This document shows, piece after piece, positions 1 to 7,750 of a stretch of 30,740 nucleotides of DNA (the stretch's first letter is position 1; each line of letters opens with the position of its first letter). The translations under genes and the position numbers were made by a program. This DNA is from a virus. Under the pieces are notes generated by a model. That model had not been told where the DNA came from. It saw only the letters and a list, made by a program, of their open reading frames with translations, and searched no databases. The stretch covers positions 1 to 30,740 of the IMG/VR virus record IMGVR_UViG_3300031658_000065; one strand, given 5' to 3'.

Positions 1-35
1 GCCGCGGTCTTGCACGTCTTACTTCATTAACTTAA
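1..35 (+). CDS. Major capsid protein, 3' end only
   Basis: In frame from base 3, the codons read RGLARLTSLT followed by TAA at 33-35. This is identical to the C-terminus of the capsid gene that ends at 30594. It is the same gene met again because the circular map was opened inside its last codons, and is not a second gene. Confidence 0.9.
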   Translation, partial: RGLARLTSLT

Positions 36-47
36 TAATTATTAAGT
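30..47. repeat. 18-bp perfect palindrome over the capsid stop codon
   Basis: ACTTAATAA (30-38) is followed directly by its reverse complement TTATTAAGT (39-47). It includes the TAA stop of the capsid gene. The second copy is at 30589-30606. It lies nine bases upstream of the terminator hairpin. It could be a 3' mRNA structure or a protein site; its AT-only core makes chance a real alternative. Confidence 0.5.
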
Positions 48-55
48 AAGTATTA

Positions 56-81
56 AAAAGCCATTCTAACGAGTGGCTTTT
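56..81 (+). terminator. Hairpin terminator after the capsid gene
   Basis: AAAAGCCA (56-63) pairs with TGGCTTTT (74-81) across a 10-base loop, followed by an A/T run. In the right-hand copy (30615-30640), the T at 30614 adds one more A-T pair with 30641, so one of the two repeat mismatches changes stem length. It is probably a partial terminator that lowers expression of the tail genes relative to capsid, since those genes continue in the same direction. Confidence 0.65.
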
Positions 82-104
82 ATAATATTTATTAGGGGTT
101 AATC

Positions 105-263
105 ATGAAAGTAGAATTAAAAAGCAAAGCAGCTAATTGTCGTCAATACGGTTTAGAATTTGATTGTGAAGGCGTTGCTGAGGTTAATGGCGATGTTGTT
201 AAGTCTTTACTTGATACCGGCGCATTAGTTGAAGTTAAGCCTGCTAAAAAGTCTAAAAAATAA
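105..263 (+). CDS. Small protein after capsid gene, 52 aa
   Basis: This short reading frame begins MKVELKSKAANC and ends in a lysine-rich tail (KPAKKSKK). The start has a good ribosome site, AGGGG at 94-98, six bases before ATG. It sits between the major capsid gene and the head-tail connector genes, a place where many phages carry a small head-associated or unknown protein. I do not recognise a domain. Its first 26 codons appear again at 30664-30740 because of the terminal overlap. A role as head decoration or assembly factor is a guess from position only. Confidence 0.75.
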   Translation: MKVELKSKAANCRQYGLEFDCEGVAEVNGDVVKSLLDTGALVEVKPAKKSKK

Positions 264-274
264 GAGTGTGACAA

Positions 275-760
275 ATGGCACTAATAATTGAAGACGGAAC
301 ACAAGTTGCAAACTCAAATAGTTTTGTAAATGATGCGGCTTATGTGGCTTACGCAGCGTTGAAAGGTTTAACTGTTGGCGCTACTGCATCAGAGCGCGAG
401 ATTGATTTGTTAGCAGGTATTGATTACTTGTTAGGACAAGAAGGTTCATTGCAGGGTTATCGAGTATCGAGCACTCAAGCAATGTTCTTTCCACGTACTG
501 ACGTTTATTTATACGGTTGGGCTATTAATTCTGATTCTATTCCTGAGAATATTAAAAACGCTCAAATGGAAGCCGCAGCATATAGCACAAGCGGCGCATT
601 ATTAAATAATACGCAAATGAATAACGTAATGAAAGAAAAGGTTGATGCGTTAGAGGTTGAATATTTTAAAGGTGGTAGTCGTTCAAATGTTAATTTGCAG
701 CGTGTTAACATTTACTTAAAACCATTATTTAAAACTATTGATAGATTGGTTAGAACCTAA
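275..760 (+). CDS. Head-tail connector (DnaT-like family), 161 aa
   Basis: The protein starts MALIIEDGTQVANSNSF and carries the pattern of a phage family often labelled 'putative DnaT-like ssDNA-binding protein': an N-terminal 'anSyvs..ayvaY' stretch, a YLLGQ helix and the segment 'GYRVSSTQAMFFPR' near residues 60-75. Members lie right after the capsid gene and probably act as the first connector ring below the portal, not as DnaT; the family name is a legacy label. The stop overlaps the next start (TAATG). Its position between capsid and tail-completion genes supports the connector role. The exact structural role is inferred. Confidence 0.78.
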   Translation: MALIIEDGTQVANSNSFVNDAAYVAYAALKGLTVGATASEREIDLLAGIDYLLGQEGSLQGYRVSSTQAMFFPRTDVYLYGWAINSDSIPENIKNAQMEAAAYSTSGALLNNTQMNNVMKEKVDALEVEYFKGGSRSNVNLQRVNIYLKPLFKTIDRLVRT

Positions 761-1113
761 TGGCATTAGACTTATCATCAACAGCGACAAGCTTAATAAA
801 TTCTTTAGGCAATAAAACCTATATAACTATCGCACGTAAATCGGGCGGTGTTTTTGACCCAGTAGCAGGTACAATTACGGGCGATATTATTACGCAATTA
901 GCCGCTTCTGGTGTTGTAACTAAAGTTGATAGCAAATTGGTTGACGGTACGCGTATTAAATCAACTGATAAAATGGTTATTCTCGATAATGCTGTTACGC
1001 CTGTTTATACAGATTTACTAACGTTTAATGATGTTAACCATACAATCGTTCAGATAAACGAAGTTAATCATGCGGGTGTTGTCCAACTGTTTAAGGTTGT
1101 TTGTCGTGACTAA
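760..1113 (+). CDS. Probable head-closure (stopper) protein, 117 aa
   Basis: A 117-residue, mostly beta-strand protein (for example 'KTYITIARKSGGVFDP', 'DKMVILDNAVTPVYTDLL'). It lies second in the neck cassette, between the connector and the tail-completion protein. Siphophage head-closure proteins have this size, position and beta content. I do not recognise a signature motif, so the call rests on gene order. The start overlaps the previous stop by one base, and its end overlaps the next gene by eight bases, indicating translational coupling. Confidence 0.6.
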   Translation: MALDLSSTATSLINSLGNKTYITIARKSGGVFDPVAGTITGDIITQLAASGVVTKVDSKLVDGTRIKSTDKMVILDNAVTPVYTDLLTFNDVNHTIVQINEVNHAGVVQLFKVVCRD

Positions 1114-1591
1114 GGGTAAAACTATACCTCTTAGTCAATTGGCTAATCAGCTTAGAATTTCACTCGATAATGAAAAAGATTTTATTCGAGAGAATGCCGA
1201 AAAAGCCATTAGAATGGCAGCGATAAAAACCTTTGCTAAAATCATTAAAATGACACCTGTCGGTAATTCTGATAAGTGGAAAAACCCCATTAAACCTAAA
1301 GGGTATGTCGGCGGTAGGGCTAGAAGTAATTGGATGTTAGGCGCTACGCTAACAACTAAAACAATTGATTCAGTAGAAGGTAAAAACAACGGTGAAGAGT
1401 ATATCCGAAACGAGTTACCTAAATCAAACTTGGTAGATAATAAAACCTATTTCTATAACAACTTACCGTATATAACCAGCCTTGAGTATGGTCATTCAGG
1501 CCAGACACCCGACGGTATGGTAAGAGTGTCATTACTTGATTGGAATAGAACATTAAACAAAGCTTTTAAGGACTTGAAATGGCATACCTAG
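1106..1591 (+). CDS. Tail-completion protein (HK97 gp10-like), 161 aa
   Basis: The segment GGRARSNWMLG near residues 70-80 matches the 'G.aRsNW' signature of neck/tail-completion proteins of the HK97 gp10 and lambda gpZ type. A later 'YNNLPYITSLEYGHS' fits the usual 'nn..Ya..lE.G.s' block of the same family. The start chosen is GTG at 1106, overlapping the previous stop (GTGACTAA), with AAGG at 1093-1096 as ribosome site. The longer frame from ATG 1070 would overlap the previous gene by 44 bases and looks less natural. The protein should join the finished tail to the head. Confidence 0.78.
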   Translation: MTKGKTIPLSQLANQLRISLDNEKDFIRENAEKAIRMAAIKTFAKIIKMTPVGNSDKWKNPIKPKGYVGGRARSNWMLGATLTTKTIDSVEGKNNGEEYIRNELPKSNLVDNKTYFYNNLPYITSLEYGHSGQTPDGMVRVSLLDWNRTLNKAFKDLKWHT

Positions 1592-1980
1592 ACATTCACA
1601 AGCTTTTAACGCAATCAGTTATTGATGCGGCTTTAGGCTTGCCGATAGCTCACGAGAACATAAACTTTGATCCCGAAGCTATTAGCGAATATATTAGCAT
1701 TAATGTTTTATACGGTGAGCAGAATACCGTAACAAAAACAGACCTTGATGATGTTAACGGCTTTTTGCAAATAAGCCATTATGTTAAATCAGGTGGAAGT
1801 GTTGGTGTAACGTATGGCGTTGCAGATGCGATTAACGCTTTTTACCCACACGCCAAGCAATTCACGGTAGGAGTGCAAACAATAAACATTCAGAATATTG
1901 CGGTAAACAAACGCGGCAATAGTGACGGATGGTATATAACGGACTTCACTATAAATTTTTGGACAGACATTTCACGTTAA
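1579..1980 (+). CDS. Tail terminator protein (DUF4128-like), 133 aa
   Basis: The protein has the size and order of a siphophage tail terminator: an early 'LPIAHENINFDP' segment, a central 'GFLQISHYVKSGG' strand region, a helix 'GVADAINAFYP' and a final 'WYITDFTINFWTD' strand. This is the layout of the lambda gpU/DUF4128 group, which caps the tail tube and fixes its length. It lies between tail-completion and tail-tube genes, as expected. It overlaps the preceding gene by 13 bases, with AAGGA at 1568-1572 as ribosome site. Confidence 0.78.
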   Translation: MAYLDIHKLLTQSVIDAALGLPIAHENINFDPEAISEYISINVLYGEQNTVTKTDLDDVNGFLQISHYVKSGGSVGVTYGVADAINAFYPHAKQFTVGVQTINIQNIAVNKRGNSDGWYITDFTINFWTDISR

Positions 1981-2031
1981 AGCGTAAATGTGTTAATATT
2001 ACAACAATTAAACAATTAAGGTAGAAACATT

Positions 2032-2448
2032 ATGTCAGGCGAACTAAACGGTACAGCAATAGTTTTAAATAACACCACTGGCGCCATCGTCGGACAAGGT
2101 GACTTTACTCACACTTTCGGCGGTGCTCCAATCGAAATAGGTAACAAGTCAAACGGTGATAACGTTACTTATTTAGACGGTGAACTAGCAACAAAACAAC
2201 ACGTTTTTTCTGGTGAGTTAACTTATAACGATGATACGCAATTCCGTAAAGTTCGTGCGGATGCTTTCGCAGGTACTCAAGATACTTATACACTAACTTA
2301 TACCGGCTCAGGTAGTGTTACAGATGAATCATTTAGTGGTTTATTCGTTCCTACTGGTTTAAGTGATACGTTGCCACGTGGCGCTAAAGTTGCTACAACA
2401 ATCAGCTTTAACTCAAGCGGTACCGTGACAATTGTTGCTGCTTCTTAA
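2032..2448 (+). CDS. Major tail tube protein, 138 aa
   Basis: A beta-rich protein with a typical tail-tube start ('MSGELNGTAIVLNN...'), a 'YLDGELATKQHVFSGELTYN' strand pair in the middle and a C-terminal strand set. It directly precedes the frameshifted chaperone gene and the tape measure, the fixed order in siphophages. A 51-base gap separates it from the tail terminator gene, and AAGG at 2021-2024 precedes its ATG. Many copies would stack into the tail tube. No added Ig-like C-terminal domain is seen. Family assignment to the TP901-1/lambda gpV superfamily is by position and shape. Confidence 0.8.
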   Translation: MSGELNGTAIVLNNTTGAIVGQGDFTHTFGGAPIEIGNKSNGDNVTYLDGELATKQHVFSGELTYNDDTQFRKVRADAFAGTQDTYTLTYTGSGSVTDESFSGLFVPTGLSDTLPRGAKVATTISFNSSGTVTIVAAS

Positions 2449-2846
2449 TGATTAAACTTTGCTATAAAGAATATGAATATAAACTAAACCTATCTGCGTG
2501 TAAGTATTTCCACGAGAAAACAGGGAAAGACTTACAATGCACGCTTTTATCTTTTATAGATGCGTGTAGAACATCTGAAAAGATGGATTATCTAGATAGG
2601 CTTAGTTTGTTCCATGGTTTAATTTCATTCAAAGAAGCTTCTTTTTTGTTTTATTCTTTAATAAAAGAAACAGATAAAAGCATTCCTTTATGTGAAATTG
2701 AAGATGCCATGTTTCGTGTTAGTTGGATCCCGGCCACAGTAGATGATGCCGAATTATGTCAACCTTGGCCGTTAGTAATAGTTGACCTTGCAACACAGGT
2801 CAGCAGTTATTACTCAGAGCTTGATAAAAAAAAAGCGGTTATTTAG
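2448..2846 (+). CDS. Tail assembly chaperone, short form (gpG-like), 132 aa
   Basis: This helical protein begins MIKLCYKEYEYKLNLSACKY and ends ELDKKKAVI. It shares one base with the tail-tube stop and lies just before the tape measure, the place of lambda gpG. Its last lysine codons are a run of nine A (2826-2834), a slippery site for a -1 frameshift that yields a longer product. The short form should bind the tape measure during tail assembly without being kept in the virion. The sequence is diverged, so the call rests on position plus the frameshift signal. Confidence 0.8.
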   Translation: MIKLCYKEYEYKLNLSACKYFHEKTGKDLQCTLLSFIDACRTSEKMDYLDRLSLFHGLISFKEASFLFYSLIKETDKSIPLCEIEDAMFRVSWIPATVDDAELCQPWPLVIVDLATQVSSYYSELDKKKAVI

Positions 2847-3076
2847 GCTCAACTAGTGTTGAGCTAAAACCGTTTACTTTTGATTATTGGAGTCATTTCA
2901 CTTATTGCGTAAACGAATTAAAAATGTCACCTAACGATGCTTGGTATTTAGACCTTGTTGAGATTAAGTATTTATCAAATATCAAAGACGCACTAAATGA
3001 CACTAGCGTAATGCTTAATTTTGAAAGAAAACTAAACGGAGCTTCGGAAGAATGGCTACAACACAATCACTTATAG
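2448..3076 (+). CDS. Tail assembly chaperone, frameshifted long form (gpGT-like), about 209 aa
   Basis: If ribosomes slip back one base at the A run, reading resumes at 2834 and stays open for 80 codons to TAG at 3074-3076, past the start of the tape-measure gene at 3052. The extension reads as real protein: 'LKPFTFDYWSHFTYCVNE', then 'SPNDAWYLDLVEIKYL' and 'VMLNFERKLNG'. The stretch 2847-3051 would otherwise be non-coding in a densely packed tail operon. In lambda the T part recruits tail-tube subunits to the tape measure. Slippage is not proven here, but site, hairpin and open extension all agree. Confidence 0.85.
2826..2864 (+). promoter_or_regulatory. -1 programmed frameshift signal: A9 slippery run plus hairpin
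   Basis: Nine A (2826-2834) form three in-frame AAA codons before GCG. Twelve bases further on, GCTCAAC (2847-2853) and GTTGAGC (2858-2864) form a perfect 7-bp stem with the four-base loop TAGT. The zero-frame stop TAG (2844-2846) lies between the run and the stem. Run, spacing and stem match the usual layout of a stimulated -1 frameshift. Confidence 0.88.
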
Positions 3077-4566
3077 TCGAACTCGATGCCAAAACCGACA
3101 AGCTAGATAAGAAGCTAGATAAATCAGGTAAAGGGTTTGACGAGTTAGACAAAAAGACAAAATCAACAGATAAATCCTTAATAGACTTCAAAAAAACAGC
3201 CGTCGTCGCAGCCGCAGCTTTAACAGCAATGGCAGCCGTTACTGTGGTCGCTATTCGTAGTGCCGGCGCATTTGCTAAAGAGTTACAAATTGCAGCAAAT
3301 AGAGCAGGTGAAAGCGTTGAAACAATGCAATCACTCGCTTTTGCCACTAACACGGTTGGTATATCACTGGAAAAACTAGGTGACATTGCCAAAGATACAA
3401 ACGAAAAGGTAGGTGAGTTTCTAGTATCAGGTGGCGGCGGTTTTCAAGACTTCGCTGATGTACTTGGGTTATCCGCTTCGGAAGCTAGGAAAGCGGCAGA
3501 AGAATTTGAAACACTAAGCGGTGCCGACGTACTTCAAGAAATGGTCGCTAGAATGGAAGCCGCTAACGTATCGACTGAGCGCATGAGTTTTGCACTTGAA
3601 GGAATGGCATCCGATACTACTGATTTAATCCCCCTGCTTACCAACGGCGGCAAGTCATTAAAAAACCTAACTAGTGATTTTAATAATCTAGGTATTACAA
3701 TCTCAGCCGTTGACCTTAAAAAAATTGAAGAAGTTAATCTAAAATTAGATGAGGCATCTTCAATTTTTGACGCTGAAAGTAAACAACTAATAGCTGATTA
3801 CTCAACCGAATTAATCAAAGCGATAGAAGCAAGTATCTGGTTAGGTCAAAAGACCGGTGCCTTGTTTGAAGTTGTAACTAACGGGTTTGGCAATCTTATA
3901 ACCCTATCCGGTGCAGCGCTTAACGATTTTATCAATGGCACTGAAACATTTGACGAATTACTTGCTGAACGAGCGGAAAAATCAGAAGATGTTCTAAATG
4001 CATTATTTGGTGATGACCTTTACGAAGTTGGAAAGAAAAACGGCGAGGAAGCCGCTGAAGGTTTTAATGACGGCGTGTTATCAATTAGGGTAAAGGGAAA
4101 CAAAAAATTATCTGCGGCAGAGTTAAAGATAGATAAGGAAAAACTAGATAGTCAAAGCAAATATATAAAATCAGCTATGATTCTTAGTAATGAATTTCTT
4201 GAAGATAACAAAGCTATAAACGCAGGACTTGTTATTGCTGACACAGCAACCGCAATAATGGCAAGTTTAAAAATCAATCCATACGACTATGCTAACGTTG
4301 CGGTAATCGCTGCTACAGGTTTGGTACAGTTAAGCAATATACTTGGCGCATCAAAAGGCGGCGGCTCTGTTTCAAGTGCCAGTAGTTCAGCAGCACCAGC
4401 ACAACAATCAGATTTTCAACCTGAAACATCAAGCTTAGAGCTAACGGATTCAAGCGATAGCGGCTCACAGCAAAATACTATTAATTTCGGTACTGATTCA
4501 GGCGATGATTTAATTGACGCTATTGCTTCGGCACTTAACAAAGCACAAATAGAAGGGCGCGCATAA
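3052..4566 (+). CDS. Tail tape measure protein, 504 aa
   Basis: The N-terminus is a charged coiled coil (residues 5-48, rich in LDK repeats). It is followed by a hydrophobic Ala/Val helix (about 49-68, TAVVAAAALTAMAAVTVVAI), a long helical middle and a C-terminal 'ADTATAIMASL...VQLSNILG' segment before a Ser/Gln-rich tail (about 440-475). This is the standard plan of siphophage tape measures, which set tail length and help DNA cross the inner membrane. At 504 residues it is short; the usual 0.15 nm per residue suggests a tail of roughly 75 nm. Its start overlaps the frameshifted chaperone by 25 bases. Confidence 0.88.
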   Translation: MATTQSLIVELDAKTDKLDKKLDKSGKGFDELDKKTKSTDKSLIDFKKTAVVAAAALTAMAAVTVVAIRSAGAFAKELQIAANRAGESVETMQSLAFATNTVGISLEKLGDIAKDTNEKVGEFLVSGGGGFQDFADVLGLSASEARKAAEEFETLSGADVLQEMVARMEAANVSTERMSFALEGMASDTTDLIPLLTNGGKSLKNLTSDFNNLGITISAVDLKKIEEVNLKLDEASSIFDAESKQLIADYSTELIKAIEASIWLGQKTGALFEVVTNGFGNLITLSGAALNDFINGTETFDELLAERAEKSEDVLNALFGDDLYEVGKKNGEEAAEGFNDGVLSIRVKGNKKLSAAELKIDKEKLDSQSKYIKSAMILSNEFLEDNKAINAGLVIADTATAIMASLKINPYDYANVAVIAATGLVQLSNILGASKGGGSVSSASSSAAPAQQSDFQPETSSLELTDSSDSGSQQNTINFGTDSGDDLIDAIASALNKAQIEGRA

Positions 4567-5348
4567 TGACAATCATAACCAGTACTTCAACAGCGGCGAC
4601 TGGTGCAGGTTTATCAATATCTACCACCAATGTTTTAATCGACCAAGTGCCAACGGTTACGGATGCAGGTATTGGGGAGGTTAATTCTAACATTTCAGAC
4701 CCAGACCATTCATTGAACTATACGTGTGGAACGAATGTCGGTGATTTTAGTGTTAGCTATGGCGCTCAAACTAATATCAGTTATGTTGCTATATCAGGAC
4801 ATACTGCGGCAACACCAACGCAAGCAACGGTAAAACTTTATAATGGTGCAACATTAATTGATAGCGTAGTGATACAACGAAATAATAATATTATGTTCAC
4901 GTTTCCCGCGCAGACGTTTCAAGATTTAATTGTTACGTTTATTACTGTGCCAAATAACTTTCAAATGACTGTTAGTTATATTGCAGCAGGTGAGCACATA
5001 ACAATTTTAACGGGTGAACAATCAGGTTACAGCCGCAACTGGTTAAACCGTCACATAACACAACGCACAACAACAAACTTGCAAGTTAGCCCTGTATCAT
5101 CATTGACACAAAAGAAAACGTTAAAAGGTACGTTGACGCTGCCAAATGAGATGGCTTCTTTTGCCGAAGATGCTTGGCAAACGTTTATTGATTTTGCTTT
5201 TGACCAACCGTTTTTTATTAAAGAAGTGACAAGCAAACCTGAGTCAACTTATATTTGTTTTAACCCAAAATTTGATACTAACGCACATTCACAAACTCGT
5301 TCGCTAGATGTGTTAAAATTAAAATTCACGGTATTTAATGGACTGTAA
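4566..5348 (+). CDS. Minor (distal) tail protein, 260 aa
   Basis: The protein lies between the tape measure and the tail hub and overlaps the former by one base (TAATG). It is Thr/Ser/Asn-rich and beta-predicted: a first half with 'NVGDFSVSYGAQTNISYVAISGH' resembling a small galactose-binding-like sandwich, and a second half ('KKTLKGTLTLP', 'AWQTFIDFAFDQPFFIKE') that looks like the distal tail ring fold. Its likely place is the ring joining tube to tip. No specific family motif is recognised, so this is a positional call. Confidence 0.65.
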   Translation: MTIITSTSTAATGAGLSISTTNVLIDQVPTVTDAGIGEVNSNISDPDHSLNYTCGTNVGDFSVSYGAQTNISYVAISGHTAATPTQATVKLYNGATLIDSVVIQRNNNIMFTFPAQTFQDLIVTFITVPNNFQMTVSYIAAGEHITILTGEQSGYSRNWLNRHITQRTTTNLQVSPVSSLTQKKTLKGTLTLPNEMASFAEDAWQTFIDFAFDQPFFIKEVTSKPESTYICFNPKFDTNAHSQTRSLDVLKLKFTVFNGL

Positions 5349-5353
5349 AATAA

Positions 5354-7732
5354 ATGGCAACTTTCGAATTAACGCAAAGCATGAGAAACCAACATCACTT
5401 TGAAGTGTTGGAGATAGATTTACCGGTAATAACTGGCGCGTGTACTATTGGCGCGGTCCAAGGTACTGGAACACCGTTAAGCTGCGACCAAACATGGTCG
5501 GGCGCTTATAAAACGTATTACTTTACCAATGAGAACGCGCCTATATTACCAAGTATTAACGGTGAACCTATCTGGCGTTGTATCAAATCAATAAGCGAAA
5601 CAGCAACGGAATTAAAACCTGGCGATGGTTTATCAAGTCGTTCATCTTTGTCTGTTGTGTTTAGAGACTTCGACAAACAAGACCCTAATATTGGCGCGAC
5701 GGGTGTTAATGATACCGTTAAAAATCAAGGTACTTATTTTGGTAAGCTTGACGTGCGTCAAATATTCGAGAACAAAAACGTTAGGCTCAAACTATATCGC
5801 GTTGAAGAAGATGGAAGTATTGATTTAGCTAACGGCGCACAAACTCGCAATTATTTAGCCAGTACGTTTTCATTGAGTAAAAACGGCTCGTGGAGTTTAG
5901 CGTGTAAAGATGTTTTGTCATTGGTTAACCTTGGCGAAAAGTCGTGGCCTATTACGCAAGGCGGATTCCTGAATTTCGATATTGACAACAATCAGACTGT
6001 AATCACCGTTGATACTATTGTCACTTATGCGGCTAATGACTTTTTACGTATTGGTGATGAGTTCCTACAAGTTGTTAGTTTTGACAACACAACAGACCCA
6101 TCTGCACCAACGATAACGGTAACTACTCGCGGTGGTGATTTATACGCGCCAACGTCAGCAGTGTTATTAACAAAGACGACAGCAGAAGAACATAGCGCAG
6201 GTGATGAAATATTTATCTGTGATTTGTCAGACAATGAAACCATTGACGGGTTATTAACTAGAATATTAGTTGAGTCAGATTTCCCTATAGCACTTATTCC
6301 TGTAGTGGATTGGGCGACTGAGGTTTTTACATGGCACGCAACTGATAAAATAAACACGCTACACAGTGAATCCGAAGACGTTAACGACGTTATCAATAGA
6401 ATATTAACGGGCTTTTTAATGGATTTGTGGTTTGAACCTATCGCTTCGGTTGGGTTTGAAGGCGGTAAAGCCACGCTTTCAGCCATTAGCGTATGGAAGC
6501 AATCCACAGCTACACTGTTGGAAGGTAAAGAGATAAACGCATATTCTATTAAGAAAGCAGCGAAAGACCAATTACGGGCTAGTAGGGCGCTTGTATTATA
6601 TGATAAACGAAACTTAGCTGAATCCGATGACGCAACCAGTTTTAAAAAAGGTGCGCAACAATCAGATAACGATATAATATCCCCTGCGCTATTCACAAAA
6701 CACAAAGATAAGCTTTTTGATAATAACTTCTTACTTGATACAGATGCGGCGAAACTATTAACTCAACGTTATGTTAGTCGTTTTAAATTTACCCCATTTG
6801 AACGCTCATGGGTCACAGATGAAAGGTATTTAACATTTAAAACAGGTGATGTTGTCGACTTGCAAACAACTGCTGACCAAGGTATTTATGGCGGGCAAAG
6901 CGGAAATATACGAGGACAAATCACAAAGATTAATCCTAAATATAAAGACGGTAGAACATACGAAGTAAAAGCCATCACGTATGAAGCCGCTGCGCTTTCT
7001 GGGACAGAGTATGTTATTGATGAGCCTGTTGGGGGCGTAGAACCTTTTGATTTGTACGGACATGCAGGAAACCCACCAGAAGCCGTAGATTTGGTTTTTG
7101 TGTTCAGAGGCTCTTATTCATCATCAACTAATGGCGGCACAGCTATTCGTGCAGGAGAATTTAAACCCGGTTCAACATTAACTATTATTTTAGCTAATGG
7201 TTTTGACGGACAAGCTGCTGGTGGTATAGGTGGCCGTGGGGGGAGTGTTATTGAAGTGTGTTACCCAGGAGAAGGTTGCGAAACATTCACAGGGCCACCA
7301 GCCATAGGTGAAAACGGCGGAATTATTTACGATGCGCAAGGTGTTACAACGGATATTTATTTCAGCGGTGACACTTCCGCAGTATCAACCGCGCACCCGA
7401 TAGCTGATGGCTATATGCGCGCTCCTAGTGGTGGGGCAGGTGGTTTTTATGCAAGTTTTAGTGTGTCGGGCGATGGCGGAGATGGCGGCGATGGGCGAGC
7501 GGCTGGTGTTGGAGGTGGCGCAGGGTCATTTTCTGGGGATGGGAAAACGTCAGGTGTGGCCGGTGCTAACGGTGAAATAGACGGTTCAGGGACTGGTTGG
7601 GGTTTAGCAGGTGCTAACAATGACAGAGTTGGCGGATTAGCTGGCTCTGGTATAATAACAGGCGGCGGTGCTGTAACATTACATGGCGAAACACCAACAA
7701 GATACATAAACGGAAACGGAAGTTTTCCATAA
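5354..7732 (+). CDS. Tail hub / tip attachment protein with glycine-rich C-terminus, 792 aa
   Basis: The N-terminal 550 or so residues look like the central tail hub of small siphophages, the functional place of lambda gpJ: 'GEPIWRCIKSISETATELKPGDGLSSR' and 'VVFRDFDKQDPN' early on, then 'GDEFLQVVSF' and 'YVSRFKFTPFERSW'. From about residue 585 the composition changes to Gly/Ala/Asp-rich, with motifs GGIGGRGG, GGAGG, GDGGDGGDG and GVGGGAG. Such glycine-rich blocks form polyglycine-II lattices in adhesins like phage S16 gp38, and the loops between them bind receptors. The tip may thus be fused to its own receptor-binding domain. There is a five-base gap from the previous gene. Confidence 0.75.
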   Translation: MATFELTQSMRNQHHFEVLEIDLPVITGACTIGAVQGTGTPLSCDQTWSGAYKTYYFTNENAPILPSINGEPIWRCIKSISETATELKPGDGLSSRSSLSVVFRDFDKQDPNIGATGVNDTVKNQGTYFGKLDVRQIFENKNVRLKLYRVEEDGSIDLANGAQTRNYLASTFSLSKNGSWSLACKDVLSLVNLGEKSWPITQGGFLNFDIDNNQTVITVDTIVTYAANDFLRIGDEFLQVVSFDNTTDPSAPTITVTTRGGDLYAPTSAVLLTKTTAEEHSAGDEIFICDLSDNETIDGLLTRILVESDFPIALIPVVDWATEVFTWHATDKINTLHSESEDVNDVINRILTGFLMDLWFEPIASVGFEGGKATLSAISVWKQSTATLLEGKEINAYSIKKAAKDQLRASRALVLYDKRNLAESDDATSFKKGAQQSDNDIISPALFTKHKDKLFDNNFLLDTDAAKLLTQRYVSRFKFTPFERSWVTDERYLTFKTGDVVDLQTTADQGIYGGQSGNIRGQITKINPKYKDGRTYEVKAITYEAAALSGTEYVIDEPVGGVEPFDLYGHAGNPPEAVDLVFVFRGSYSSSTNGGTAIRAGEFKPGSTLTIILANGFDGQAAGGIGGRGGSVIEVCYPGEGCETFTGPPAIGENGGIIYDAQGVTTDIYFSGDTSAVSTAHPIADGYMRAPSGGAGGFYASFSVSGDGGDGGDGRAAGVGGGAGSFSGDGKTSGVAGANGEIDGSGTGWGLAGANNDRVGGLAGSGIITGGGAVTLHGETPTRYINGNGSFP

Positions 7733-7750
7733 CAAACAAGGTTTTAAAAC

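Larger units (their letters stand above)
1..181. repeat. Left copy of 181-bp terminal overlap
   Basis: Bases 1-181 match 30560-30740 at a constant offset of 30,559 with two differences: C at 2 against T at 30561, and A at 55 against T at 30614. The repeat spans the last codons of the capsid gene, its terminator and the start of the next small gene, so both copies cut the same genes. This is what a circular assembly, or reads running past one genome length, would produce. A true terminal repeat is possible but less likely, because the edges fall inside genes and the copies differ. Confidence 0.93.

Noticed and set aside
1-181. True direct terminal repeats
   Set aside because: The edges cut within two genes, the copies differ at two bases and the length looks like an assembly overlap. 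Read data would be needed to rule it out fully.
1070-1105. ATG 1070 as start of the tail-completion gene
   Set aside because: It would overlap the previous gene by 44 bases with no clear ribosome site; GTG 1106 has AAGG and an eight-base overlap like its neighbours.
5625-5828. 67-codon plus-strand frame within the hub gene
   Set aside because: It is a different-frame shadow of the hub gene without a ribosome site.
6025-6705. 226-codon minus-strand frame inside the tail hub gene
   Set aside because: It lies fully opposite a well-supported tail gene, has no ribosome site or operon context, and its protein shows no domain.
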